Origin: Candidatus Pacearchaeota archaeon | Lineage (GTDB): Archaea > Nanobdellota > Nanobdellia > Pacearchaeales > GW2011-AR1 | Length of the DNA stretch: 24,566 bases | Direction of reading: 5' to 3' | NCBI GenBank assembly: GCA_014728745.1 | Contig: WJLC01000073.1 | Span: forward strand, 1-24,566 | Shown: one piece after another, positions 12,764 through 21,579 of the stretch | Numbering within the stretch: the stretch's first letter is position 1 | Layout of the letters: each line of letters begins with the position of its first letter | Notes under the pieces: generated by a model | Seen by the model: the letters and a program-made list of their open reading frames with translations, nothing else | Databases searched by the model: none | Told to the model about the DNA's origin: nothing | Made by a program: the position numbers and the translations under genes

Positions 12764-14047
12764 CTATTTCTTCTTAGTTATCTCCGTGCACATTCCAGCA
12801 GCAACTGTTGCTCCAGCATCTCTTACTGCGAACTTGCTCATGAAAGCATTACTTTTTTGAGTCTCTAAAGCTAGGTTTCCTATTGGTTTTATCTTAACCT
12901 TAGCTGTGTCTCCATTTTTCAAAAATTCTGGATTCTCTTGAATAACTTCCCCTGTTTTAGGGTCAATTTTTTCTATTAATTCTATGAATTGGCATGGTAC
13001 TTGAGCTGTGTGCACATGGAACACAGGTGTGTAACCTTTAGCCAATACTGTAGGATGATTAATAACTGTAATTGTAGCAACGAATTCTTCAACAATTGGA
13101 ACAGGATCACTAGCATCACAAATAACATCTCCTCTTGCAATGTCTTTCTTTCCTACTCCTCTTATATTGATTCCTACATTGTCTCCAGCTTCTGCCTCAG
13201 GAAGATTTTCATGGTGAGCCTCTATAGTCTTAACTTCACCCTCAATTCCTTCTCCAGTTCTACCTGGAAGAACCTTTACTTTCATTCCTTGCTTCATAAC
13301 ACCAGTCTCAATTTTACCTACTGGGACTGTCCCAATACCTGTAATTTCGTAAACATCTTGAACAGGCATTCTCATTGCCAAGTCACTTGCTTGTTCAGGA
13401 GCAGGGAACTTGTCAAATTGATCCATTATTGTTGGTCCATTGTACCAAGACATTTTATCTGATTTTTTAGTAACATTATCTCCTTTTAATCCTGAGCAGG
13501 CAATAAATGGTGTGTTATCAGGGTTGATTCCAACACCTTTCAATAATTTGCTCACATCTTCTTTAACCTTGTTGAATTTTTCTTCAGAATAATCAAGTGT
13601 ATCCATCTTGTTTATAGCTACTGCAATGTTCTTTACACCCATTGTTCTCAATAGCCACAAGTGCTCTGTAGTCTGCGGCTGAACTCCTGAAGGACCAGCA
13701 ATAACTAAGAAAGCTGAATCAGCCTGGCTTGCACCAGTAATCATGTTTTTAACAAAGTCCCTGTGTCCAGGCGCATCAATGATTGTGATTTGATATTTTT
13801 GAGTCATAATTTTCTTGTAAGCTAAATCAATAGTAACTCCTCTTTCTCTTTCCTCTTTAATCTTGTCCATAATGTATGCAAATTCAAAACCAGATTTACC
13901 GTGCTTTTCAGCCTCATCCTTAAGCTTTTTCATTTGCTGTTCAGGAATAGCTCCTGATTGGAACATTAGCTGTCCAACTATTGTTGATTTTCCAGCATCA
14001 ACATGCCCAACAAATACAACGTTCATGTTTGGTTTTTCTTTTGCCAT
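12764..14047 (-). CDS. tuf: Translation elongation factor EF-1A
   Basis: This GTPase delivers aminoacyl-tRNA to the ribosome. The 427-residue protein is full length for archaeal aEF-1A. It has Walker A GHVDAGKST (14-22), the switch I region with RERGVTIDLAY, switch II DAPGHRDF (91-98), the base-specificity motif NKMD, and the domain 2/3 blocks (VGINIRGVGKKDIARGDV, PVFHVHTAQVPC). The C-terminus ends FAVRDAGATVAAGMCTEITKKK. The TATA box AAGTTTATAAAGG (about 14099-14110, minus strand) gives a leader of about 30 nt. Its nearest upstream minus-strand gene is EF-2, 2.8 kb away, rather than directly adjacent as in many archaea. Confidence 0.97.
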   Translation of the reverse strand: MAKEKPNMNVVFVGHVDAGKSTIVGQLMFQSGAIPEQQMKKLKDEAEKHGKSGFEFAYIMDKIKEERERGVTIDLAYKKIMTQKYQITIIDAPGHRDFVKNMITGASQADSAFLVIAGPSGVQPQTTEHLWLLRTMGVKNIAVAINKMDTLDYSEEKFNKVKEDVSKLLKGVGINPDNTPFIACSGLKGDNVTKKSDKMSWYNGPTIMDQFDKFPAPEQASDLAMRMPVQDVYEITGIGTVPVGKIETGVMKQGMKVKVLPGRTGEGIEGEVKTIEAHHENLPEAEAGDNVGINIRGVGKKDIARGDVICDASDPVPIVEEFVATITVINHPTVLAKGYTPVFHVHTAQVPCQFIELIEKIDPKTGEVIQENPEFLKNGDTAKVKIKPIGNLALETQKSNAFMSKFAVRDAGATVAAGMCTEITKKK

Positions 14048-14098
14048 TTTAAATGATTGTTATTAATCTTTTTAAGTAATCTTATTACATAAAAATGC

Positions 14099-14110
14099 CT
14101 TTATAAACTT
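14099..14110 (-). promoter_or_regulatory. TATA box of EF-1A gene
   Basis: On the minus strand GTTTATAAAGG matches the archaeal TATA consensus. A start about 26 bp downstream would give a leader of about 30 nt before the ATG at 14047. The rest of 14048-14294 is AT-rich with two copies of AATTTCAAAA near 14245-14262 and no supported gene. Confidence 0.55.
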
Positions 14111-14265
14111 TTCCATACAATTTTAGATATAATTTTTTTATCGTCGACAAATTTTCTTTTTTCATTTTTAACAAAGCCTACCAGCGCATTTTCAAAACTC
14201 TTTTCAAGCAATTCTCAGGAAATCTCTAAGCAATACCCAAACAATTTCAAAATAATTTCAAAACA

Positions 14266-14275
14266 TATTTATACT
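14266..14275 (+). promoter_or_regulatory. TATA box of uppP
   Basis: TATTTATACT is centred about 26 bp before the ATG at 14295, so the transcript is predicted to be leaderless. Confidence 0.5.
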
Positions 14276-14294
14276 TTATTTTTTTAGCACTCAT

Positions 14295-15116
14295 ATGCAA
14301 TCAATACTAATTCAACAGCTTATTCTCGGAGTAATTCAGGGAATAACTGAGTGGCTTCCAATAAGTTCAAGCGCAATGACAACACTTATCATGACTAATT
14401 TTTTTAATATCACAGATATAAGTATTCTTATTCACCAGGCATTGTTTCTCCATTTAGGAACTTTTTTTGCAGCTCTTATTTATTTTAGAAAAGATGTTAG
14501 GCATCTTTTGAAAAGCCTCTTTCACTCTCATAAGAAATCAAAAAAACCAAGACCAAGCCCAGAGACAAAAAAGCCTCTCAGGTTTCTAATAATTACAACA
14601 ATCATATCAGGGATTCTTGGATTAGTAATTATGAAATTTATTTCAAGCATTGATTTGGAATTAACAGGAAAAACAATAACTTTTGTAATAGGTCTCTTGT
14701 TGTTTGTGACAGGTGGCTTGCAGTTGTCAGTAAGAAAAAAAGGCCTAAGAAGATTAATTAATATTGAAAACTCTGATTCAATTTTTTTAGGTTTTACGCA
14801 AGGTCTTGCAGCGTTGCCAGGAATCTCAAGATCAGGAATAACAGTTTCAACCTTATTATTAAGAAAATTCAATGATACAACAGCACTAAGATTAAGCTTT
14901 TTAATGTCCCTTCCAATAGTTCTCCTTGGGAATATATTCTTAAATTTGCCAGACATAGCAACAACCTTCACATACACATCATTAATTGGCTTGCTTGCAT
15001 CTTTTGCATTTGGCTTAGCAACAATCCACGCACTAATGAAACTTTCAAAGAAAATTAACTTTGGATGGTTTGTTTTAATATTTGCAATGTTAATGATGCT
15101 TAGTGTTTTGATTTAA
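14295..15116 (+). CDS. uppP: Undecaprenyl-diphosphatase-like membrane phosphatase (UppP/BacA)
   Basis: The family dephosphorylates polyprenyl diphosphate to recycle the lipid carrier used for cell-surface glycans; in archaea the carrier is dolichol-like. The 273-residue protein has about eight hydrophobic segments. The two signature motifs are present: GITEWLPISSS (16-26, catalytic Glu19) and PGISRSG (175-181, Arg179), which face each other in the membrane in known structures. A basic cytoplasmic loop (HSHKKSKKPRPSPETKK, about 76-92) separates the early helices. It is the first of three plus-strand genes between EF-1A and EF-2. Carrier recycling fits the nearby glycosylation-prone surface proteins, but that link is inference. 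Confidence 0.92.
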   Translation: MQSILIQQLILGVIQGITEWLPISSSAMTTLIMTNFFNITDISILIHQALFLHLGTFFAALIYFRKDVRHLLKSLFHSHKKSKKPRPSPETKKPLRFLIITTIISGILGLVIMKFISSIDLELTGKTITFVIGLLLFVTGGLQLSVRKKGLRRLINIENSDSIFLGFTQGLAALPGISRSGITVSTLLLRKFNDTTALRLSFLMSLPIVLLGNIFLNLPDIATTFTYTSLIGLLASFAFGLATIHALMKLSKKINFGWFVLIFAMLMMLSVLI

Positions 15117-15126
15117 TCTGGTTAAT

Positions 15127-15154
15127 TTTTTAACTTTTTAACTTTTTAACTTTT
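15127..15154. repeat. Short tandem repeat, three TTTTTAAC units
   Basis: Three exact copies of an 8-bp unit plus a partial fourth lie just after the uppP stop. The T runs may help terminate uppP transcription on the plus strand. Confidence 0.6.
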
Positions 15155-15192
15155 ATAGATATTTTTTTAAATCTCTTGAGGTTATTTAATTT

Positions 15193-16122
15193 ATGAGAAG
15201 AAAATATGCTCAGCTTAGAGATTTAAAAGAGAGTAAAAAACAGGTAAGAAATCTTTATGATTCTGCAGTTGATTATTTTTCAAAAGAATTTGAAATACCA
15301 AAAAAATCTTTTCCAAAACTAAAATTTGTTTCTGGAGAGAAAATGTCTTATAATCAGGCAGATAATAAGGTCTTGATTGGCGATAAAGAATTTATTTCTG
15401 ATATAGGGGATTCAGTAGGAGAAGAGCTAGGTCACTTTGTTAGGGCAAAGATAAAAGGAAGAGTAGGCAAAAAACTTAGTCAAAAAGAAACTGCTGGAGA
15501 TGAATTTTATGGGTTTTTAGGAAGCAGAATATTATACAGGACGAGTAATGAAGATCAGAAAAAGAATTTTTTCACAGAAGGAGAGAGAACATTTGAATCA
15601 ACATATGAAGGAAAAAGCTTTCCAGAGATAAGGCAGGAGATTTTAGGAAAAGCTAGATCTAAATTTATTGATTTAGGAAAAAGATATAGAGATGCTGAAA
15701 AAAATAGAGACCAAAAAGAGATGCAACGGATTTACCAAGAGGCAAAAAAACAAGGATATGAGAAATATACTGAAACTCTTGCACATGCAAGACCCTACCA
15801 CTTTGCTTCTGAAGCAGATCTGGATAAAATTAAAAATCTTAGAGAGTTATATTCTTTATCAGATAAAGAAGTGAAAGAGAAATTTTTTAAGAAAAGTAAA
15901 AATCGTCAGCCCAGCAAGGGATTGGAAAAAAAGTTAGGGATATTATCAATAAGCAGCCTTATAGCCTTCTTATTTTTTTCAAGTCCAAATATCACTTCAA
16001 ATGTTGTTGGGGGAAATGCAAACAAATTATCCAATTTTTCAATAATCTTTCTTTTAGGTGCAATTCTTTTTGGGGTTTTAGCAATATCTAAACTGCAAAA
16101 GATTAGGAAATATTTTAGATAA
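15193..16122 (+). CDS. Putative zincin-like membrane-anchored protein
   Basis: The 309-residue protein has a soluble N-terminal domain and two C-terminal membrane helices (about 246-264 and 281-300) ending in a basic tail. Around residues 74-83 it reads SVGEELGHFV, which resembles the HExxH helix of zinc metallopeptidases with the first His replaced by Glu (E77, E78, H81). Thirty residues later ETAGDEFYGFLG resembles the downstream segment that supplies a third ligand. This suggests a metallopeptidase fold, active or degenerate; the match is to a pattern, not a named family. The middle is strongly charged and helical. GAGGT precedes the ATG by 10 nt as a possible Shine-Dalgarno site, unusual among the mostly leaderless genes here. 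In the sequence it reads TTGAGGTT. Confidence 0.6.
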   Translation: MRRKYAQLRDLKESKKQVRNLYDSAVDYFSKEFEIPKKSFPKLKFVSGEKMSYNQADNKVLIGDKEFISDIGDSVGEELGHFVRAKIKGRVGKKLSQKETAGDEFYGFLGSRILYRTSNEDQKKNFFTEGERTFESTYEGKSFPEIRQEILGKARSKFIDLGKRYRDAEKNRDQKEMQRIYQEAKKQGYEKYTETLAHARPYHFASEADLDKIKNLRELYSLSDKEVKEKFFKKSKNRQPSKGLEKKLGILSISSLIAFLFFSSPNITSNVVGGNANKLSNFSIIFLLGAILFGVLAISKLQKIRKYFR

Positions 16123-16159
16123 TATTGTTACTACCATTAAGATACAACAAATAGAAAGG

Positions 16160-16168
16160 TTTATATAG
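16160..16168 (+). promoter_or_regulatory. TATA box of the gene at 16190
   Basis: TTTATATAG is centred about 26 bp before the ATG at 16190. It predicts an independent leaderless transcript. Confidence 0.55.
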
Positions 16169-16189
16169 TTTTTTTGACTATAATATAGT

Positions 16190-16810
16190 ATGATAAGCCC
16201 ACAAGCAGCTGAAGAAAGAGAAAGATTCAGAAAAGAGTTTAAGAATTGGCTAGTTGGTCAATTTGGAGAAAAAAGAAATTTTCTTGTAGATGCAAAAGAT
16301 AAGAGAGTGTATGATCCTAAAAAAGATTCACACAAAGGTTTATTTTGCGGAAGATGGAATCAACCTAGTTATGAGATTATTGATTTGAATTCTGGAGATA
16401 GAATGGCAACATTAAAATTAAATGGTTCAGCAGTGATAAATTCAGAATCCCCTGAATTTGATGAGAATTACAATTTATTCAAAGATAAATGGGGAGACAA
16501 GTGTTTGTTTATAGACCATAATTTAGACACCTTAATAGAAATGCCTGGAGTAAATAACCCTCATGTTTATTTTGGCTCTAGAAAAGTTCAGCAAGATACC
16601 TCTAGCATGAGCATTTCTCTTCCAAATACAATAAACTTAGACATGAATCGTATGGGTTATGTTCCCTCAATTAGACCATATCATGGCAATAATGATTTTA
16701 TTTTAAATGCAGAAATTGATTATACTAAATCTACATCTAAAGAAATAAAGGCAAAATTACCTGTTAATATTAAAGATTTTGAAGATTGTTATCTAAAAAG
16801 AGATAATTAA
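16190..16810 (+). CDS. Hypothetical soluble protein
   Basis: The 206-residue protein has a charged helical N-terminus (AAEERERFRKEFKNWLVGQF). A likely beta-rich body follows, with YEIIDLNSGDRMATLKLNG, KCLFIDHNLDTLIEMPGV and HVYFGSRKV. There is no signal peptide or membrane helix, and the four cysteines show no metal-site pattern. No family is recognised. It converges with EF-2, with 24 bp between stop codons. A strong TATA box at the right distance supports a real, independently transcribed gene. Confidence 0.65.
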   Translation: MISPQAAEERERFRKEFKNWLVGQFGEKRNFLVDAKDKRVYDPKKDSHKGLFCGRWNQPSYEIIDLNSGDRMATLKLNGSAVINSESPEFDENYNLFKDKWGDKCLFIDHNLDTLIEMPGVNNPHVYFGSRKVQQDTSSMSISLPNTINLDMNRMGYVPSIRPYHGNNDFILNAEIDYTKSTSKEIKAKLPVNIKDFEDCYLKRDN

Positions 16811-16834
16811 ATTATAATAATTCAAAAATAGATT

Positions 16835-18994
16835 TTACTGATTCTCAGCTAGACCTTTCCTGTCCCTTATGTTTCTTATGATCTCATCTTTCATACTTCT
16901 TGGTACAGGCTCAAATAACTGATCTTTCAAAGAGCTTGTCCCTCTACCTTCAGTTGCTGAACGCAAATCATTACTCCATCCAATCATTTCAGCTACAGGT
17001 ATTTTGGCCTCCATCTGAGCTACCCTACCTTCTTGAGAAACATTAATCATTTGTCCTCTCTTGCTCTTAACAAGCTTTGTGACTTCTCCTAGGAAAGTGT
17101 CAGGCATTTCAATTAAGTGTATTTGCAAAGGCTCTAATAAATTAGCATTAGCAAGATTCATTGCACCTGTTATACCTTCTTTAACAGCAGGGTAAACTTG
17201 TGCAGGACCTCTATGAATAGCATCTTCGTGAAGTTTTATATCAACTAAAGAAACCTTCATCTTAGTACAAGGCTCTCTAGCCAAAGGTCCTTGATTCATC
17301 ACCATTTCAAAGGCATCTAAAATCATATCAATAACTTCTCCGATGTGGACTTCTCCACGAGTTTCATCTAAGAATACGTTTCCATTGTAAATATGTCTTA
17401 TATTTCTAATTGCGTCTCCGTCCCATCCAAGATCTGAAAAAGCATCAGCAACATCCTGTGATTTTTTCTTAACTCTTCCTTCAGGAACATTTCCATTCTG
17501 AATAGCTTCATATACATTATCTTCTAAAGGCTGAACACTGATGAAAAAGCTGTTGTGTTTGTTAGGGCTTCTTCCTTCAAAACTATTAGAGGATTGTTTT
17601 CCAACAGTCTCTCTGTAAACAATTATTGGAGGAGAGGTCTTAACATCTAATCCTTTATCAGATTTAATCCTGTTTTCTATTATTTCCAGATGCAATTCCC
17701 CCATTCCAGAGATTAATGATTCTCCTGTTTTTTCATTGATTTCAACTTGTATTGAAGGGTCTTCTTTACCAACCTGTTTCAATACCTCAACTAATTTTGG
17801 CAAGTCAGCAGCTTTTGTAGCTTCAATAGACTTTGTAACAACAGGGTCAAACAAGTGCTTGATAGCTTCAAAAGGTTCAATAGGTTCTTTTGATACTGTT
17901 TCTCCTGCAAAAACATCTTTTAATCCTGCAACACCTACAATATTTCCTGCAGAAACATCATCCATAATAACTCTTTGAGCACCTTTGTAAATAGAAACTT
18001 GTTGAACTCTAACTTTTCTTTTTGCTAGGTTCATGTAAACTTCATCACCCTGCTTTAGTTTTCCTGAGAATAATCTTCCTGCAGCAACTTCTCCAGCGTG
18101 TTTGTCTACTACAATCTTAGTAGGAACAAAAACAGGTGCTCCATCTGGATTGCAATCAATTAAATCTTTTCCAACCTGGCTCTCTTTGTCACCATGCCAG
18201 ATTTTTGGAATTCTGTATTTTTGAGCATCAAGAGGATTAGGATGGTGTCTTATAGTCATATTAAGAATAACCTCATGAATTGGAGCTTTCTTAGCTAATT
18301 CCTTATGGTTATCATCTTCATAAGCATCAATAATATCTTTGAAAGTAATTCCGTGCTCTTTCATATATGGAAAACTCAATGCCCAATTGTGAAAAGCACT
18401 TCCAAAAGCAACTGTTCCTTCATCAACTTTCACTTTCCATTTTTCCTTATAGCCTTTTGGAGCAATCTGCTCAATTAATTTATTAACATGGTTTATTATT
18501 TTGATAAATTTTTCCTGCATTGCTTCTGGAGTTAATTTAACTTCTTTGATAAGCCTATCAACTTTATTAATGAATAATACTGGTTTAACTAATTCCTTTA
18601 AAGCCTGTCTAACAACAGTTTCTGTTTGAGGCATCACTCCCTCAACACCACAAGCAAGAATAATACATCCATCAACAGCTCTCATAGCACGAGTAACATC
18701 TCCTCCAAAATCAACATGTCCTGGAGTATCAATCAAATTAATCAAATATTTGTCTCCTTCAAATCCGTGAATCATGCTTACAGAGGCAGAATCAATTGTA
18801 ATTCCTCTGCTTGCTTCATCATCATGAAAGTCTAAGGCTCTTTGCTTTCCTGCTGTTTCTTCAGAAAGCATTCCTGCTCCAGCAAGTAAATTGTCTGAAA
18901 AAGTTGTTTTTCCATGATCAATATGCGCTGCAATTGCTATGTTTCTAATCTTATCTTGTTCTTTCATTAGTTTCGCAATATCTGCATCAGCCAT
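16835..18994 (-). CDS. fusA: Translation elongation factor EF-2
   Basis: This GTPase drives ribosome translocation. The 719-residue protein is typical for aEF-2. It has Walker A AAHIDHGKTT (near residues 22-31), switch I with RGITIDSASV, switch II DTPGHVDF and NKVDR. Later domains contain GMGELHLEI and the domain IV tip LHEDAIHRGPAQ. His594 in that loop is the position modified to diphthamide in archaea and eukaryotes and is preserved. The protein ends with EPVPRSMKDEIIRNIRDRKGLAENQ. A TATA-like ACTTTAAAAAGC (19033-19044, minus strand) gives a leader of about 17 nt. The gene is separated from rps7 by a 2.5-kb cassette. Confidence 0.97.
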   Translation of the reverse strand: MADADIAKLMKEQDKIRNIAIAAHIDHGKTTFSDNLLAGAGMLSEETAGKQRALDFHDDEASRGITIDSASVSMIHGFEGDKYLINLIDTPGHVDFGGDVTRAMRAVDGCIILACGVEGVMPQTETVVRQALKELVKPVLFINKVDRLIKEVKLTPEAMQEKFIKIINHVNKLIEQIAPKGYKEKWKVKVDEGTVAFGSAFHNWALSFPYMKEHGITFKDIIDAYEDDNHKELAKKAPIHEVILNMTIRHHPNPLDAQKYRIPKIWHGDKESQVGKDLIDCNPDGAPVFVPTKIVVDKHAGEVAAGRLFSGKLKQGDEVYMNLAKRKVRVQQVSIYKGAQRVIMDDVSAGNIVGVAGLKDVFAGETVSKEPIEPFEAIKHLFDPVVTKSIEATKAADLPKLVEVLKQVGKEDPSIQVEINEKTGESLISGMGELHLEIIENRIKSDKGLDVKTSPPIIVYRETVGKQSSNSFEGRSPNKHNSFFISVQPLEDNVYEAIQNGNVPEGRVKKKSQDVADAFSDLGWDGDAIRNIRHIYNGNVFLDETRGEVHIGEVIDMILDAFEMVMNQGPLAREPCTKMKVSLVDIKLHEDAIHRGPAQVYPAVKEGITGAMNLANANLLEPLQIHLIEMPDTFLGEVTKLVKSKRGQMINVSQEGRVAQMEAKIPVAEMIGWSNDLRSATEGRGTSSLKDQLFEPVPRSMKDEIIRNIRDRKGLAENQ

Positions 18995-19032
18995 TTTTTA
19001 CCAACCTTTGAATATTATTTAATTGAAAAATT

Positions 19033-19044
19033 GCTTTTTAAAGT
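19033..19044 (-). promoter_or_regulatory. TATA box of EF-2 gene
   Basis: ACTTTAAAAAGC on the minus strand lies about 44 bp before the ATG at 18994, predicting its own transcript start rather than read-through from the polymerase-like gene. Confidence 0.45.
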
Positions 19045-19073
19045 TGTTGGTGTTTAGAGGTATTTTAGAATAT

Positions 19074-20459
19074 TTATCCTTTAATTTCAGCTACAATGTT
19101 CTTTTCAGTGTATTTTCTATATTCTTGCTCCATTATATCTTTAACCTGAGTTTCGTAGCCTTTTTCACATACCATTGAGTCATGAATCGGAGCTGCATAA
19201 ATCCCCTTTTCTTTTGCTTTGACAAGGCACTTTTTCATAATGCTGCTTTCATGAAACATGAGATGATGCGATTTGTTTTCAATATTATGAAATACACCAT
19301 ATAATCCGGGATTTGTTTTTAAAAATGCCTCGTAAACATCTTTGCTTTTGACTCCTAGTTTTGATAGTCTCTTGGAATCTTTTCTATGGTTGTAATTAAA
19401 TGCTCTAGCACAGGTTAAAACATCAGGAGTGTTAAAGGCAACAAGAATGCATTTTTTTATAGCATCTCTTGTTTCCTGGGTTTCTTTTAATCCCAGCTTT
19501 TTAACAACAGGAGAATAAGAATCTTGCAAATGAGGATTTTTAGCATTTGACTCTGCGAGAAAATAAGCAAGATTTACATGCATGCTGGTGTAATCCACTT
19601 CTGAAGTAGAATTTCCGTTTATTGTAAGTACTTTTCTAAGACTTTTTGGCATATGCTGAAAAGAATTATGGCATCTTTGATAAAGTCTTCCACACCCAAA
19701 AGGAGTAAACATTGAGGTAAAAAATATATTTGTAGTCATGAAATTGCAATTCCTTTCCTCAAAGCTTTTGTTTTTGAACTGTTCTCTTGCAATTTCAAAA
19801 GACAGTCCTGCAATAGGATGAATTGAATCCTCTTCAAATCCAAGGACAATGTGTGAAAAATAATTATTATTCAAATCTGAGACAGCACAATCATCTTCTT
19901 CAATATATTCTTTGTCAAGAGGTTCAAGTACTTCAGGAAAAAGAGTCCATTTGTTTAATTCTCCTGGCTCAATAGCTTTTCCCTCAAGAGTTTGAGTTGG
20001 ATGATATGTAGGATCAATTGTCACAGGCTCGAGTATTATTCCTTTTAGAAGATTATCAAGAGTCTCAGTGGCAGTCAAAACTGTGCTAAACCCTTTTTTA
20101 AAATATCCATCGCAGTGTCTTTTTTTGCTCCGGTATCCTTTTTTCATCGTAACAAGACCTTTGTCAGCTAATTCATCCTGAGCTCTTGTAGAATAAGTGT
20201 AGGTGTACCATTGTGGGAGATCTTTTCCTGCCTTGCCTGAGTAAAACATCTTGCTTCTGGAAATTGCCACAGAAGGAGAAAGTGCTAAATTAGAGATGAT
20301 ATTTGTTAGATTATTTTTAACTTTTTGATGAGAGCTCCTAAACAAGTTATTTACAATCTCTCTTATTTCTGGATATGCTGTAGGAGAAATAATCTCTACA
20401 AAAGGTTGCCTGTATTTTCTAGGCCTTCCTACTCTTCTTTTTTTATCTTTATTTCTCAT
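19074..20459 (-). CDS. Family-A polymerase-like (PolA palm) protein with N-terminal AT-hook
   Basis: The 461-residue protein starts with an AT-hook-like element, RRVGRPRKYR (8-17). Its C-terminal half carries motifs matching the palm/fingers of family-A nucleic-acid polymerases. Motif A is EVDYTSMH (287-294, D289), preceded by GRLYQRCHNSFQHMPKSLR. A fingers-like helix is RDAIKKCILVAFN (331-343). Motif C is APIHDSMV (424-430, H426-D427-S428). A similar arrangement occurs in poorly characterised phage- and island-borne bacterial proteins that I recall as unnamed. No exonuclease domain is visible. It could be a primer-independent or specialised polymerase, a primase-polymerase or a mobile-element replication protein; I cannot decide. 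A TATA-like GCTTAAAAAAG is about 26 bp upstream. It diverges from the gene at 20616. Confidence 0.68.
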   Translation of the reverse strand: MRNKDKKRRVGRPRKYRQPFVEIISPTAYPEIREIVNNLFRSSHQKVKNNLTNIISNLALSPSVAISRSKMFYSGKAGKDLPQWYTYTYSTRAQDELADKGLVTMKKGYRSKKRHCDGYFKKGFSTVLTATETLDNLLKGIILEPVTIDPTYHPTQTLEGKAIEPGELNKWTLFPEVLEPLDKEYIEEDDCAVSDLNNNYFSHIVLGFEEDSIHPIAGLSFEIAREQFKNKSFEERNCNFMTTNIFFTSMFTPFGCGRLYQRCHNSFQHMPKSLRKVLTINGNSTSEVDYTSMHVNLAYFLAESNAKNPHLQDSYSPVVKKLGLKETQETRDAIKKCILVAFNTPDVLTCARAFNYNHRKDSKRLSKLGVKSKDVYEAFLKTNPGLYGVFHNIENKSHHLMFHESSIMKKCLVKAKEKGIYAAPIHDSMVCEKGYETQVKDIMEQEYRKYTEKNIVAEIKG

Positions 20460-20478
20460 AAAAAAACAAATAGAACTT

Positions 20479-20595
20479 CTTTTTTAAGCATTAATTCATT
20501 GTAATATATACTTGAAAAAAATAATAAGAACTTAAACAATTCTAAGATATGTCCTTGAATTATACTTGTTAGCATAATACAAATGCTTTTAAAAC
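20479..20595. promoter_or_regulatory. Divergent promoter region, polymerase-like gene / 20616 gene
   Basis: The minus-strand TATA-like GCTTAAAAAAG (20479-20489) is about 26 bp before the ATG at 20459. The plus-strand CTTTTAAAAC (20586-20595) is about 26 bp before the ATG at 20616. Both predict leaderless transcripts. The 90 bp between them is AT-rich and empty. Confidence 0.45.
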
Positions 20596-20615
20596 AATAA
20601 TTATTGTGATTTTCA

Positions 20616-21203
20616 ATGGAAATAATAAAAACAACCTCTTTGCCAGACAATATGTATTACGGTAATATTCCTGTTGAAGAAATGGACAAAATTTTTTCTA
20701 ATGCAGATAAGTTAGAAAAAAATATCTCAGAAATTCTTATTTCAGAATCTGAGGCTGTTGTTCACTTGCTTGACCCTCAATTTTGCAGATATAACGGTGG
20801 CCATACTGAGAAAAGTGTTCAAAGATTAAAAGATTTAGGTGCAGAACCAGAAGAATTGCCGAGAGTTTTATTAAACCCCCGAGTAATGGGAATAAGCCAG
20901 AGAAATTATGATAGTGCAAAAAAGATAATAGAGGCAAGAGATGTTGAAAATCTAGACCGCCCCCCTTATTGGCTTGTTAATGGCAATGGAAAAACATTTT
21001 ATCTTAGAGATAATAAGCCAGCAGGAAGAAGCATAAAAGCAGGAGAATGGCTTCCAAATCCTATTGCTTGCAGAAATAAATATTTAGGAAGATTAGAAAA
21101 AGAAGAGGGTTTTAGAGAGATTTTTTTCCAGTTTAAAGAAAAAGGATATATCTTTGAAGATGAAGTTTTAGACAGAGCAGAATTACCTAACAAATCTAAT
21201 TAA
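20616..21203 (+). CDS. Hypothetical protein in the polymerase cassette
   Basis: The 195-residue soluble protein has no signal or membrane helix. An acidic helical first third (VEEMDKIFSNADKLEKNISEIL) precedes segments such as NGGHTEKSVQRLKDLG, RPPYWLVNGNGKTFYLRDN and AGEWLPNPIACRNKYLGRLEKEEGF. No family is recognised. It shares a divergent promoter region with the polymerase-like gene and is 24 bp ahead of the next plus-strand gene. The three may form one transferred unit, but that is inference from position only. Confidence 0.65.
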   Translation: MEIIKTTSLPDNMYYGNIPVEEMDKIFSNADKLEKNISEILISESEAVVHLLDPQFCRYNGGHTEKSVQRLKDLGAEPEELPRVLLNPRVMGISQRNYDSAKKIIEARDVENLDRPPYWLVNGNGKTFYLRDNKPAGRSIKAGEWLPNPIACRNKYLGRLEKEEGFREIFFQFKEKGYIFEDEVLDRAELPNKSN

Positions 21204-21227
21204 ATGTTTTAAATCCTAATACAGACA

Positions 21228-21539
21228 ATGCTTTTAAAAATTTTAAAACAATATTGCAATGCAGCAAGACTTATTTGGAACCGAAGAAATTTCGAGACAT
21301 ACGATAATCAATTAACACATAGGCCAAAAAACCCTAGAGAGATTAAGGATTATGAACGGATTTTAAAGATGTTTTTAGAGCTTGCAGTTAAAACAGGAGA
21401 GAAAACACTTTCATTAGATAGTAAAATAGAAAATTCAGAATTTAAATTATCTGAAGAGCAAAGAAGACACATTTCAGATAATATGGCCTCTTACAGAGCA
21501 GAATACATCGTAAGATACAATAAAAATATAAAATATTAA
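21228..21539 (+). CDS. Small basic hypothetical protein
   Basis: The 103-residue protein is helical and basic, with repeated Tyr and Arg (RLIWNRRNFETYDNQLTHR, RRHISDNMASYRAEYIVRYNK). No metal site or membrane segment is seen. It follows the preceding gene by 24 bp, with no separate strong TATA box, so the two are probably co-transcribed. It converges with rps7. The family is unknown. Confidence 0.55.
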   Translation: MLLKILKQYCNAARLIWNRRNFETYDNQLTHRPKNPREIKDYERILKMFLELAVKTGEKTLSLDSKIENSEFKLSEEQRRHISDNMASYRAEYIVRYNKNIKY

Positions 21540-21579
21540 TCAAAAATATGAGAGAGTGATAATCAAAAAGCCTTGAAAT

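Noticed and set aside
12989..13462. A 157-codon plus-strand open frame opposite EF-1A.
   Set aside because: Its Ser/Cys/Asn-rich composition is that of the complement of a conserved gene, with no promoter or recognisable motif.
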